A DNA stretch of 64,000 nucleotides, taken from contig CAKKTI010000059.1 of NCBI GenBank assembly GCA_920105805.1, forward strand, positions 1 to 64,000, given 5' to 3'. Numbering within the stretch: position 1 is the stretch's first letter; each line of letters opens with the position of its first letter. The notes under the pieces were generated by a model. That model was not told the DNA's origin. It ran no database searches and saw nothing but the letters and a program-made list of their open reading frames with translations. Shown piece after piece: positions 39,570 to 52,100 of this stretch. Position numbers and translations under genes: made by a program. The stretch comes from Condylostoma magnum (Eukaryota > Ciliophora > Heterotrichea > Heterotrichida > Condylostomatidae).

Positions 39570-42332
39570 ATGTTGCCTAATACAGTTTATTTAACTGAGA
39601 CTAAGGAAAAGATCCAAATTCCGTAGTCTCTTGATGATAGGCCGGACTTATTGGATAAATATAAGAAGTAAGAGGAGGTTAAATAACTATTAAAAAATAC
39701 AGGAATATCATATGAGGCTAAAAATAATGCAATTGAGAAATAAAACTTACTTAGAGATTTGCATTGATAAGAACATGAAAAAATTAAAGAGAGATAGCAT
39801 ATTGAGGAACAATGGTTAATCAAAGAAGCAGAAGATAGAAAATTACTCGAGGAATAACAAAAGTTAAAATAAAAACATAGAGATGAGAGAGAATATGCTA
39901 AAATTTGCTAGAAAATCGACTTTTAACCACCTGAAGAAGGATACTACGATAATTTACCAATATAGCCTGGAATTCAATTCTTCAAAAAGCTTCTTCTAAA
40001 TAAAAGGCATCCTCCTAAATCGTTAAAAGTGAACATTCCTAATATGATTTTATCCTTCAAAAGATTACATTGGGTAACAACTAATACTAAAACCGGGAAA
40101 ATCTATAGCACATCAGAATTCAGCACTCTTGAGTTTTATAAGCAGATGCAAGAACAGTCTAAAGTAGCAAAAACGGTTGCTATAATAAGGCATTTAGGCA
40201 CTAAAGGATCAGAGTTTCCTCTTAATAGTGATGAACTGGCTGATAAGATTCTGAAGTCTAAATTTCCTCAAGACTGTATTATCCAGAAGTATTATTAATC
40301 TAGTAGTCAAAGACCTTCCATCTACCGAGTGTTTTATTTAAAAAGTACACGAACCTAAAGAGCATCGTATGGATATGCAATCTCTAACTCATCAAAAGCT
40401 ATGTAAAATTACTCTCATGCTAGTAGTGTAGTCTGCTTAGAAAAAATAGATGGAATAGAAATATACCCGATCCAAGGCTTGGCACTTGAAAAACTAGTAT
40501 AACTCTGTAAGTAACTCTCCTTCTTTATATAAAATAGCTATAACATTCATATTCAAGAAATAGTTTTTGACTTTATCAAAGACAAAGAAGGGATCTTTTA
40601 CCTTCACAATTGTTAAGGATATAGAATTGATATGTAGATATATCGAGCTTAGATGTTAAAACAGTTGGAATTTGCAAATAAAAGTAAGGAAGAAAGATAA
40701 ATGCTGCTCGATTTGAAGTAAGAGGAAAGGTTAGCATCAGTGCATTGTAAAATGTGTTTATTGGCGTTTAAGGGATTCGAGGTGTAAAAGTCATTACCCT
40801 TTAAAATGCTATTATATTATAAGTATAGAACTGAAAGAAGTGGCCGTAGATCATTGGATTTATCCCATTTAAGAGTGCTGTCAATGGATTTTTTAAGTTA
40901 TTCAGTCAGAGTTTGTAATATTTGCTATAACTTATTGATCAGTGAATATGAGCTAGGGTAAGTAGAGAAGAAGATAGCGGAGTTGATGAATATACAGATC
41001 AAAGTAGAAAATTTACTTGAAAAGCCATAATTCTATCATCCTGCATATATGCCCTAAATAATGAACCAATGCAGAATACTCTTTTATTTCTAGAAGATAA
41101 AATTCGAGAATCTAGGACTTGCTGAGAATACTGATTTATACTTGTAGTATAGCTTTATGGATAATCAATATAAGTATAAATTAGAGCCTTTAAACTATAA
41201 TGAATTAGAAAGTGATTATCAAATCATGCAGTTAATTTACTTCTTTAGTCCTGATAATGATGTCAAAAAGTTCTGTAATTAATTACACTTGGATCTGTTT
41301 ATAACTTAAGGAGAGTCATTAGATAAAATTATAGCCAGATCGCATATTTAACCATTGAAGGCCTTCAATGGAACTTTGTTCAATAAAATTGCTCATTAAT
41401 AATCCTTTAGCTTATGATTCTTTTAGCATAGTTAAAGATTATTACAATTAAAGATGTATGTGGGAATATGCAGTGACAGTAAGATTAATGTAAAATAATT
41501 GCCAATTACTATAACTAGAAACTTTGGGCTATATTTTCCATAACAAGGATACTTTAACTCAGATCCTTTGCCCAATGAATGAATAGAATTATTCTAGGAA
41601 AATTACTCCAAGGTACAACATACAGTAATACTAAACACAACTGAAGAGGTTGAATAACAATATAATCCAGATTTAAAGAAGTAATAAATGCTGGCTCCTA
41701 ATCGAATGATGGTTTGCAATATAAAACAACTGTAGGATCACATGAGTCTAAGAAAACCCCCTAAAAGCAGCTCAATGGCAAGTATATAAACAAAATAATA
41801 GTCTCATTATAGAAGAGTACCTTCACTTAAGTCAATTGGCTCTGGAACATAAGTATCTCCCATTTCAACAAGATCGACTAATATGAGAGTTATAAATACA
41901 TCATATAACAGTTTAAACTCTCCAACTTTTCTGTCTAATAGACCACTTACTGCTAAAGAGCCAAGAGAGCAAGTAATTGAAAGGAAATCTAGTGCTAGAA
42001 GTGCCAGAATTATAAATCAGATATAATAAATCATGGAAAAAATTGATTAAGATGAATAAAACATAAGCTAACCATAATAAGAAAGCTAAGATAATCAAAC
42101 AAGTATAATCGATGATAATCCTATAGACACAGATTTGCTGTACTGATAGAATTAATTATTAAAACGTCCTAAGTTTAAATAAAAGGTGATTAAATAAACT
42201 TAGAAAATTAGTACTGAGAAGTAAAAACGAATGAACTAGCAGGCTGAAATTTATAGGTAATCTATATCAAAGTAATTGAAAAAGAGCAACTCAAAAACAT
42301 TCAGAGCCAATCTCATGATTTTAGAAATTTAG
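39570..42332 (+). CDS. Large hypothetical protein with paired CxxC motifs
   Basis: A 920-residue protein. Residues about 60-120 form a charged coiled coil. A probable globular region spans 130-390 (HPPKSLKVNIPNMILSF, KVAKTVAIIRHLG), then CKMC and CNIC about 60 residues apart that could share a zinc ion. The C-terminal 250 residues are basic, serine-rich and disordered, ending in coiled coil. I do not recognise it. Frame is constant across the length. It ends TAG TAA, 57 nt from the convergent kinase gene. Confidence 0.65.
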
Positions 42333-42389
42333 TAAATTATATTCAAATATAGTTGGCAAATATTAACACTTTCCATAAACATTTTAAAG

Positions 42390-43958
42390 CTAACGAACAG
42401 TTTTATTTCCTTTGCATCTGTGGAAGAAATGCTTCTTTTCATTGCATATAGTACAAAACTTATATCCGCATTAACGATTAATGCATTTAATCGATGAAGG
42501 TGCTTCTTCTCTCAGTCCATTTATGTATTCACATTTTGGACAAATTACAAAAACTGATTTTTGATATTATTAATCTATAAGTTTTCTTAAATCTGATTTA
42601 TTATATTAATTATGCTCATATATAAAGTTTATATCTTAGACTTACTAGCACAGCCTGCATACAAAATTGAAGTATGTCAATTTATTCATTTGATATTGTT
42701 CTTAAATAATGCACATTGAACAAATTTAGCATTGGCAACTCAAATTTAAAATCATGTATGAGTTATTCTTACAATTCTAGCATTATTTATTAACAATTTT
42801 AACACTTAATCTATGTTTGTTTTATTCTAAAGCTCTTACAAATTCCACTAATTATGTAATATCAATGCTTTAATTTACTATCAGTTCTTCAATCTTTTTA
42901 GCTAAATTTCTAGTTCAGTTTAGTCTTCTTCTCTTTTCCGATAATTAAAATAGTTTTTATCGTTCTTACTCTAATGCTTATTAATGCATTTAATAGTAAT
43001 CTAGGGATTTGACTTCTTATCTTGGAGTTGAAAGAATTGAAACTTCATTTTCTGATTCATAAATAGTTTCCAATTATTATTATGGGATTATATGCTAACT
43101 ATAGCTTGTTTAAAAGGTGATATCTATATTATTAGCCGTGAAAATTTTATCAATCAAATTAACTACTTCAGACGAGGTAATTCTTTGATTTTCATCAACA
43201 CGAAGCATTTTATAGAGTAGATCTTAGAATATACTTCCATGTTATTTTTAAGAGAGCTCATTTCACACTTTTTCTTATACGGTTTCATTACTTTCGGATT
43301 AATTCATTTATACTAAGATTTTCCCCGTGATTAACTCTAGGAAAACTCTGCCTAAAGCTCAAACATCGTCTTTATATGGATTTATTTTAAACCTTTATCC
43401 GTGCATTCTAGCTCGGGCTTAGCGTAAATTTTATGACTCATAGCCTCGTGTCCCTCTTAAGGTATGATATGGAGATTCTCCCTCTTGTAATTGTTTACTT
43501 TCTCCAAAATCTGCTAGTTTGAATTCATCGTTATCCGATACTAAAATATTTCCAGGCTTTATGTCCCTATGAGCTATCTAATTCTCGTGTAGCTTCTTTA
43601 CTGCTATGGCTATACCTCTTATTCCGTGGCAAAGTGTATCAAAAGAAATTTGTGTATTTTAGCTTCTTAGTTGGGATATTAAAAAGAACAGATCTTTGTT
43701 CTCGCAGTATTCTATAACAATGTTGTAATGCTGTCCAGTTTCAAATTTATCGTAGAACTTTACAACGTTCTCATTGCACAAATTATATGCTATTTATGTG
43801 ATATCATATTCTCTTTAACAACCTCGTCTTAATTTGCTTATTGATTTAATCATTACTTTATTATTCTCCTCGTCATTGTATTTTACTTCAAAACCACCGT
43901 TTTTTGTACTAAATTTCTTGAAGGTTGGTAGATTTGTTCACTTGTTTTCTTCTTCCAT
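42390..43958 (-). CDS. Protein kinase fused to RBR-like RING/IBR zinc motifs
   Basis: A 522-residue protein. Residues about 15-280 are a protein kinase: VMIKSISK lysine, HRDIKPGN catalytic loop, LADFGESKQ, and GTRGYESQN in place of the usual APE region. The glycine-rich loop is degenerate, so nucleotide binding may be altered, yet catalytic Asp and DFG are present. A coiled coil follows, then C-x2-C, C-x-C-x2-C-x2-C and C-x2-C spacing at about 395-440 like RING1, and [10 protein letters not shown] plus C-x4-CGYKFCTIC and HRC at 470-520, as in IBR/RING2. This suggests a kinase joined to an RBR-type ubiquitin ligase. The end is TAG, with TAA two codons later. Confidence 0.78.
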
Positions 43959-44167
43959 TTTATAGATTATAAATTAGTATTTGACTAGATTGTGTAGTAA
44001 TAAACCAACCAATACAGTGTTGACTATTCCATATAGTTTCCTTACTATATTATAATTTTATTCCATTATTCTTTATACAATTATTCAAATCTTCAATAAG
44101 GTGATTATTAAATGATTTCATATTGGAAAACATATTATTAACTTGATATAATTTAGTTAAACTATAC

Positions 44168-45322
44168 ATGGAAAATAAACCCGAAGATACTTTCGTTACT
44201 CAATTCTCAAGAAATGCAAACTCAGCAATAGATTCAACAGTTCCTAATGCAGAAGTAATCAACAACTATTACTCTCAGCTCGGATCTCTAATCACTGTAA
44301 GTTAAAATCAGGACTTAGATGGGAAGCTAGGAGACGTGCTAGATAAGCATGAAAATGACTTTTTAAATGTGTATAGAGGACATATGTTTAATATACAGAA
44401 AGAGATGAAAATTCTAAAGGATAAAGTAAGTGAGGAGGAATTGAAACGTAAAAGAGATTAAGAACTGAAAATATTAGAAACTGAAAGGGATTGGTTTAGA
44501 AATGAAGCACTAAGATTGGATAAAATCAGCAAAGAGTATAAGAGAAGTTGTGAAATTTGAAAGAACAAAGCTTAAGCGTTGGAAGAAGACAGAAAATTCA
44601 TGGAAGAACAGGTTTTATCTTCAAAAAAACTGATTTTAAGGCTTAGAGAGCAATTAGAGGGCGTTTATCAAGGAGAAAGGGCCTTGTAGATTGCATCGGA
44701 GATGGGAAATTATTCTAATTAGTCTTAAATCTCCTCATAAAGCAACAGGTCAGTTGAGGAATATCAAAGAAATGAGACTAGGTACTAAGAAACCATAGCC
44801 CACTTAAAAAATCAGTTAGAGTAGGAAAAGAGGAACCTTAGAACAATCAAATCTGCTAAGTCAAATTATTTATTAGAACGAGGAGAATATGAAAACTTCT
44901 TCTTACAATGCATTGAAGAAGTAAGAAAGGAAATATTAAGAAGAAGACTGAAATCTGCAGCATTATCCACACGTAAAAGATTACCAAGGGCAAGATCTGC
45001 TAGAACATTAGGGAAAGATGAGGAATAGGTTAAATTAGAGCAATTTACTGATTATGATAAGAGAAGAGTAGTTGAGTTGCTTATTACTAATGAATAAGTG
45101 CTGTAATTTTTATATGATAAGTTGTTTCCTAGGTAATAAGACAGACCAATATCAGCTCACATACCTGCGGTTATTCAACCCCAAAAGATAGTAAGAAATT
45201 AAAGTAATTCAGGAGTATAGCATGCCTTTTTCAGTAAGTTTTATTCAGGCTCTCCATCATTCAGTGAGCAGAAAAGAAATGTAGTAAGGCCCAGCACTGC
45301 ATCTAAAGTAAGGAAATTGTGA
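44168..45322 (+). CDS. Coiled-coil protein, probably cytoskeletal or ciliary
   Basis: A 384-residue protein, mostly coiled coil (residues 60-260), with a conserved-looking block EYENFFLQCIEEVRKEILRRR and YDKRRVVELLITNEQVLQFLYDKLFP. That block suggests a structured C-terminal helix bundle, but I cannot name the family. It ends in TGA. Reading that TGA as W would fuse it in frame to the next gene, because no TAA or TAG lies between them. Confidence 0.65.
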
Positions 45323-45352
45323 AGAATTAGTAATTTTTATACAAATTTTAAG

Positions 45353-45889
45353 ATGTTTTTAAATAATATGATAACCAAAAAGTCAGCAAGGGATATTTTG
45401 TCAGAGCATAAGTATCACAGGGTTAGGTTAAGGTAAATTAAGTCCAGAGTTGATAGCAAGCCACCTACTGATTACTCCTTTTTAATGAAACGTAGGAAAT
45501 AGTCCCTAGATCATATTAATAGTGTCAAATATAAGAATCAAATATTACTCTAACGAATGCTGCAAATTGATAGTCGTTCTACCTCATTTAAACTATCTCC
45601 ATCTTAGAAAAGCCTTAATAAGTAAATAAGGCTGAAAAGTATTAATTAGATTAATGCAGCAAACAAGTAAATTTTAAAGAAACTTTAAAACATAAAATCA
45701 AATTACTAATTAGAAGCATTTAAGGAACAGTACAATAGGAAGAGATATCTATCGAAACAAATCAGTGAAAACTCAAGCAATCTCTACAAATTCAGAATTA
45801 GAAGACCTAAGAGTGCTTATGAAAATAAATCTAATATAACTCAACTCCATACAACTGAATCAGTATCTAAATATGCTTATCTATTATAA
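45353..45889 (+). CDS. CFAP97D-like (Hemingway/KIAA1430 domain) protein, second copy
   Basis: A 178-residue protein with the family's two-part pattern: SRVDSKPPTDYSFLMKRRK followed by the helix HINSVKYKNQILLQRMLQI, then INAANKQILKKLQNIKSNY. The VDSKPP block matches the VDTKPP of CFAP97D1 better than the copy at 22836 does. Probable axonemal protein. Two in-frame ATG codons lie at 45353 and 45368. It ends 6 nt from the convergent RING/PHR gene. Confidence 0.7.
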
Positions 45890-45895
45890 CTTTTA

Positions 45896-48800
45896 CTACC
45901 CTACAATAAAATAAACATCTCTTATGGGCCCATGTAGCTCATGACTACCATTTTCAGTATCTCCCCCATCAAATGAAGTTTTCTCGAAAGTAAATGTAAC
46001 TCCTCCGTTGTATGGATGGTTGTCTACTTAAGTCCCTCTACTTATAGATATTCCTGGTTTATACTTAATCCTCACAGTGTACCAAATGCTAGGCTGTATT
46101 TACACAGGCTGCTCTAAAGACACTTTTGCAAACTTAGAGTCAAATCCATCACTTTTCACTTTTTCCTTCTTATAATGATTGTAAATGATATTTCCTCTTG
46201 TTGATTTCCCTTCTCTTATTTGAATCTTATGTATTGTAACCTCCCTAAGCGAATCATGAGCTGTTCCTAGTCCTAGACCTGTGATGTAAACAGGACATGA
46301 AGCCTTGAAAGCGATTGCTTCTGCTTATTTTCCGTCTATGTTTACATGCCAGCTGCTTCCTGTATTAGAGTATCTAACCACACTTAGCTCTTCTCCTTGT
46401 ATCTTCTTGATTGGAGATACTTCCTTTTTCTGCATTCGAGGGAAAAGTTGCTCTACTAGCTTTTAGTAGTTTTCGAGGGTGTATTATTAGTTTAATGGTA
46501 AAAAGTATAGATCAAATATTGGCCCAGACTGCTCATTATCCCCATTTCTTTTATCACTTCCCCCTAGAATACATTTAGTAGTCCTGAAGATAATGTTATT
46601 GCCTGCGTTTATAGTACTGCCTTTGAATCTTTTGCCCTTATAGCATTTAGACTCTCCTCGCATAATAATACGTATGGTGTGTGTTGTATTTTAAGGAATA
46701 TGCACGGATCTCTCTAAATCTACCTTAACTACTTTATTAGAGTCAGTATGGTTATACAGACATATCTACTTTGTTGATTAGAATATAACTGGGCCTATAG
46801 TGCAATCACCTACCATTACCTGTATATTTTCTACAGTTATAAAGCTTCCTAAGCGCACACAGTTTCCTAGGCCTAATCCAGTAAGTAAAATATCAGTGTT
46901 AAAGCTAAAAGCAATGCACTCCACTTGATTATCACTGTTCAAATGCCATTGTTTATCAGTCTCCTCGAATCTGCTCAAGACCATTTCACCTCCAGCCAAT
47001 TCAGTTATATTTTTGGGAACGTTTCCAAGTTTAAACATATCATCTTCATCAGGACATACAAACAGTTTTGATATTGGGCCTACTAGCAAAGGATCATCAT
47101 CACAGAAGCTAGGGGGTACATAAGTTGTTGACTTCATTTACAGATTGATTCCCCCTGAGATAAGTTGAGAGCTTTTAAATAAAGTTCCTGATAAAAGAGG
47201 ACAATTACCTTGAAATACAACCTTTATAGTATAAAAGGCATCAGCCTGCAGTTTTACAGTTTCGTCTAGATTTATTTTCTATTCTTATGATAGTTAAGAG
47301 TATTTTAATTAAACAGGGTTTTTAAGACAGTAGATTTCTTCTGATTAAGAAGTATCCCCATGCATTATGATCAGTTATATCAATGCACACTATTCGTCGA
47401 TAATAGGACGTGTTATACCAACAGCAGTTAAGCCTACGTTTTAATCGAATTTAAAAGTGAAGCAATCTTCTTGATCCAATTACCCTATTCTCCATTCCCC
47501 GCCGTACTGATCAAATCTTTCAAATTCATATTCCTCTATATTTTGCTCAATACCCATTTGATAATAAACGTCAAAAATCGGCCCATCATCGGCATTTTCT
47601 CCGTTTTTTACGTCATCTCCCTTATAACTTGTGCTTTTGAATTGAAAAGTGACTCCTTTTGGCCCAATTTGCACTCTATTTGAGGCTCCGCCTCTAAAAA
47701 CCCCAGCCTCTCCTCTCATTGAAGCTCTGATAGTATAGTCTTAATTAGGTAGTATTTCTATAGGCTCTTCAAATGGAACCTTTACAATAGGAGGGGATCC
47801 TTCTTTATGCTTTAGCTACACATTATGCACCTCAGCTATAACAGGGGAATCAGTGGTTCCTCCTTTCAGCAGCTTTAACTAAGTGAGTAAGACAGTTTTT
47901 TTCAGATTATACGCATTTCCCATCCCTATAGCAGTTATGTATATTCGAGTGTTAACAGAGAAGGTTACAGCTTCCAGTTAGTTTCTCCCGTCGAAAATTC
48001 CCCAGCGATTAGTGGGAGGGCCAAATCTCTGTAGTCTTTTTTCCTAAGTGTCTGTGTTATTTCCAATTCCCTGTATTAAATGTATAGGAGTTTCTACAAT
48101 TGCTACGGGAACATTGAATAAATCATTGTTTAATTGTACTTATGTAGAGAAATTGATTGGTTTATTCTGAAGTTTTTTAATTGCTTATGAGCTTCCTATA
48201 TCATTTATATTCATAAACGATCCTATTACTTACAGAAGCTTAGGAACTGATATCTTCTTGTTTATATCAGGCAATTGCACCTACATTTGCTTCATTTCTT
48301 TCAACAACTGCAAAATCTCAGCAGCATCATTAAGTTTATCCGCTTCTCTATCAAATGACTAAGATATTTGATTTCTCACAGTATAGAATTAGTTCTCCAA
48401 AGCTTGCAATGCTCTATGATAAGCTCCATCAACATTTTGCATTAACTTTAGCTTATGTCCGGCTATAGCTGTTCCTAAGGACTTGCAAATATTAGCTCTT
48501 TGTTCTAAATCTATTGGATTTGAATTAGAATACAGATCATTGAACCTTTTCAATTGATTATCCAGCTACACTCCACTGATCTCAGCTAAGTCATTGACAT
48601 TTCTGTCTTTCAGACACTCAGAGCAGTAAATTCTTCTAGAACTAGTAGAAATGAATCCAACGCTTTCACCGGGATGAAACTTACAAGACCAGGGATCTGA
48701 GTCCTATTAACTCAAGTAATAGTTCTTCAGTACAACGTCAGTTAAAATATAGTTCTTTGGTAAACTATCCGGTTGTCTTGACTCAGTGGCGTTGCAGTGT

Positions 48801-48943
48801 GGGCATTTTACTTAGGATTTGGTACCGTAGATCGATGAAATGCATTCTCTACAGAAAGTGTGGCCGCATTGAAGCAGTAAAGGAGCATGTCTGTTTTCAT
48901 TGAATCTTTCTAGACAAATGGGACAGAATAGGCCTTCTTCCAT
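45896..48943 (-). CDS. RING and B-box protein with four PHR domains, probable E3 ubiquitin ligase
   Basis: A 1015-residue protein. RING at residues 7-50 (CPICLERF, LQCGHTFCREC, CPHC). A B-box-like motif near 83-115 (CKFHPGE, YCSEC) and a coiled coil to about 240 follow. Then come four PHR-type beta-sandwich repeats of about 160 residues from 320 to the end. Three carry the GxGLGN/GMGN turn, and three end G-P-I-x-D-V/L-Y. PHR domains were defined in PAM/Highwire/RPM-1 ubiquitin ligases, which have two. The RING should recruit an E2, and the PHR array substrates. It ends TAG TAA. Confidence 0.87.
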
Positions 48944-48977
48944 TAATAATATGTAAAATGTATAGGGAAAGTTAATA

Positions 48978-49184
48978 CTACCTAAAGCTTCCTCTTAGTT
49001 ATTGGGGGTATTGTCTTCTTATATCTACTTCTTCACCCGGGTCAATACGCTCTATGGGAGGTTCTCTTATGTTTTATACTTGATTTGGTGTTGTATTGTA
49101 TGAGTTATACTGTTAAGGGAATTGTTAGGGATTTACAGGAGTGTTTCTTTACTAAATAGGAGGGTTTTTGTATACTGACATCAT
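48978..49184 (-). CDS. Small Q/P/N-rich protein
   Basis: A 68-residue polar frame starting M-M-S-V-Y, rich in Q, P and N, with a more structured end (EPPIERIDPGEEVDIRR). It fits between two larger genes with spacers of 15 and 34 nt. It has the same low-complexity style as the giant gene upstream and could be its detached 3' neighbour or an independent gene. Function unknown. Confidence 0.45.
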
Positions 49185-49199
49185 TTTTGTTTTAAATAT

Positions 49200-52100
49200 T
49201 TAATCAATGTTGAGAAGATTGCCTGGCGTAAGCTCTACAATGTCAAAAGGTTAGTAATCATATTCATCTAGAGTAGAATTAGAATTGTTTAATAAGGCTT
49301 TCATTACCAATTGCTGACGTATTGTTTCTAAGTCTTAGTTGTTCACTTGCCTGCCACGGGAATAACGTGTTTCTGTTTACTTGCTGAAATTGAATTCAGA
49401 GGTTTTCAATACTGAGTACAGTCTCTTCGTTATTTGTTATAAAATGCCTTAGTAGCTCTACTCTGACCTGTTATTACCCATTTATTGAATCATTTCTGGG
49501 GAATTTCAGAAATCTATTAGTTTTATTCATATATCAGGACAATTCATTATTTTCGGAAATTGAGTCAGGAATGCATCAGTTATTTAAGGAAGTACGAAAT
49601 TATCATTAGATTACTGTATCATGTATTAAGCACCATACTCTCTGTAAATTTTGCATATTTATATAGCTTTCTTCTGAATAACACAATTGATTGGCATGCA
49701 TTCTAGCTATGAACGGTCGTGTTAATTGATTCTGGTAAAGTTTTAGAATGTGAATTTAAGTTCCGGGCGAATATTTAATAGTCCAGTCATCTTTAACAAA
49801 TGTCTAAACCCAGATCTGTACGTTCTTATATCCTAAGGATTGATTTTTACAGTGTTTTATGGAGACCCTCCCTCAATAACGATTTAATGCTTGTTCTACT
49901 TCATCAATTCTTCAACATGTATCATAGAATACCCGCAGGAGAGTTCAATTGAATCATTTTCGATTTATACTAAAATTATGTACTCAAATACCAAAAACAG
50001 TCTTTATATGTTTTAATTAGACCCAACTCTAAATGCTAAAACATTGTACTCCTTATCATTAGACCTAGCAAATGTTCACTTATCTTCTATATCATTTCTC
50101 CAATTTGCATCAATAGAGTAAGAGTTGCCTATGTACTCAGATCTTTGCTAGTCAAAAAACGTTATTCTTAAAATTCTTCCGATTATTCTGCTTCTAAGAT
50201 TGCTTTTTATATCAGGAATCGACACTCCATTTGCTTAGTCGAGCGTAATGAACCCTCCTACTGCTATTGGGGTTGGTTTTAAGTAAGAGCTATTGCCACT
50301 CTATAGATTGATATACTGAACATCCTAAAAATTGATGCCCCCTGATTGTAAAGTAGGAATAAAGCCTGAACTAGGCAATAATTTCCCTATTTTATGATTT
50401 TCTAAAATAAAAGACGGTGTAAAGTGTTATGGCATATCTCCTGTTACTTTTATAAAATCTATTGGGCTTATTCTTCTAGATTTTCTTATATTCAGTACTA
50501 TTGCCATTGAATGTTGGTCATATACTGCATTGGGATTTGAGCCGTTTAAAATCATAATAAACTCATCGATATCAATCTTACCGTCTTTATTTACATCTGC
50601 CATGTCTACCAACGGCTGAAGATCAGAAGGAGTTATATCGATTTTCATTGAATGCAAAACCTGCATGAGTTAGGAAGGTGTCAAAAACCCTACTTTCATT
50701 GTATCAGCTTCTATGAACTTTTATCTTAAATCTTCCATGGTGTCCTGCTCATTGAGTATTTCAGATTTTATGTTTTCTTCCATAACTGCACTGAACTCAT
50801 CAAATTCTATTTTCCCGTTTCTATTTTTGTCCATTTTTCTTATAATTTCTCCTACTTATTGCTGGTTTAATACCATGCCGTAAGCTTTATAAGCCTCTAC
50901 TATTTCTTTTTCACTGATTATCCCATCATTGTCAGTATCAAAGTACTTAAAAATTTAGTAAATTTCCTCTTATAATTGCTGTCCTATGTCTAGTTTCATT
51001 GATCTTTGTTAAGCGTTTAGTTGTGCGCCTGGTATTTTCACTGCGAATTCATTAAGAGAAATTGATTGATTTTAGTTTACATCTAGGATATTAAAGGCTC
51101 TTTAGATTTATTAATCAGTTAAACGAATTTGATAGTAATTACAGGCTTATGCAAACTCTTAGCTAGTTAAAATTCCGTCTTAGTCAGCATCAAATTACTA
51201 ATACAGTTCTTCTGCTGGTAATTATAATCTCTGAAGTTCTTTATTGATGAATTGCAGTAAATCGGTGTCATTGAATTAACCTGTATTGCCCTAAGTATTT
51301 CCCATAGGATTTCTGGTTCTTGAATTGTAAAAGGGTCTTTATACATTTTACTGTACTCTTGAATTCTAAAATCCTTACTAGGTTCTATTGCCTTGATTAT
51401 TAAACCCTCTTTAAGGCTAACTATGTTATCGTGTTATATTATCTCTTGTTTATTATCTATTCCCTACTTACTATCTATTTGAGAAATTTCTAACTGGCCC
51501 GCTTTGCATGGGATTTCTTGTATTATTAGCTTATTGAAATCCCGTTTACTCAGTTTGCCTCCCAACGCTGTATTATCTAATTGATGGAACTGATCTATTA
51601 AAATTTTGATCATTTTAATCCTAAAATTCTTATTGTGTATATAATTGAGCATCTTATGGATTCTAGGTTAGATTCATATCTTATTGATTATAATTAGTAT
51701 TCAATTAACGATTTGTTCGAAAATTGTTTTATCTTTATGTACTACTTCTAATGATTTAATTATCATTTTGATTTTGGTATTATTCTTATTAGGATACATT
51801 CTATCTATTTTATCTTTAAGGAAAGTTTCTAGCAGATGTACTTCGATTAAAACTACTTTAAAAGTTATTCTATACTTCAATTGGATATTTATTTGTTTAA
51901 TTTTACTACCTATCCTCAATTTATTCACTGTCATAGTTTTGATTAATTGCTGTTTATCTATTGAATTAACGGTTATAATCTTAATCATTTAATTCTCTAT
52001 TAAATCGGTCTTGATTATTTGAAGCAGAATTTCAATTATTTACATCTTGGTAGCTCTGTACTCCTCTATTAAATTGGTTTCTATTGCTCATGTCTTAATT

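Noticed and set aside
51464-51988. Two hydrophilic minus-strand frames that could be separate small genes
   Set aside because: They are out of frame with the giant gene, whose repeat and EF-hand reading runs through the region with consistent phase from 54773 to 49200.
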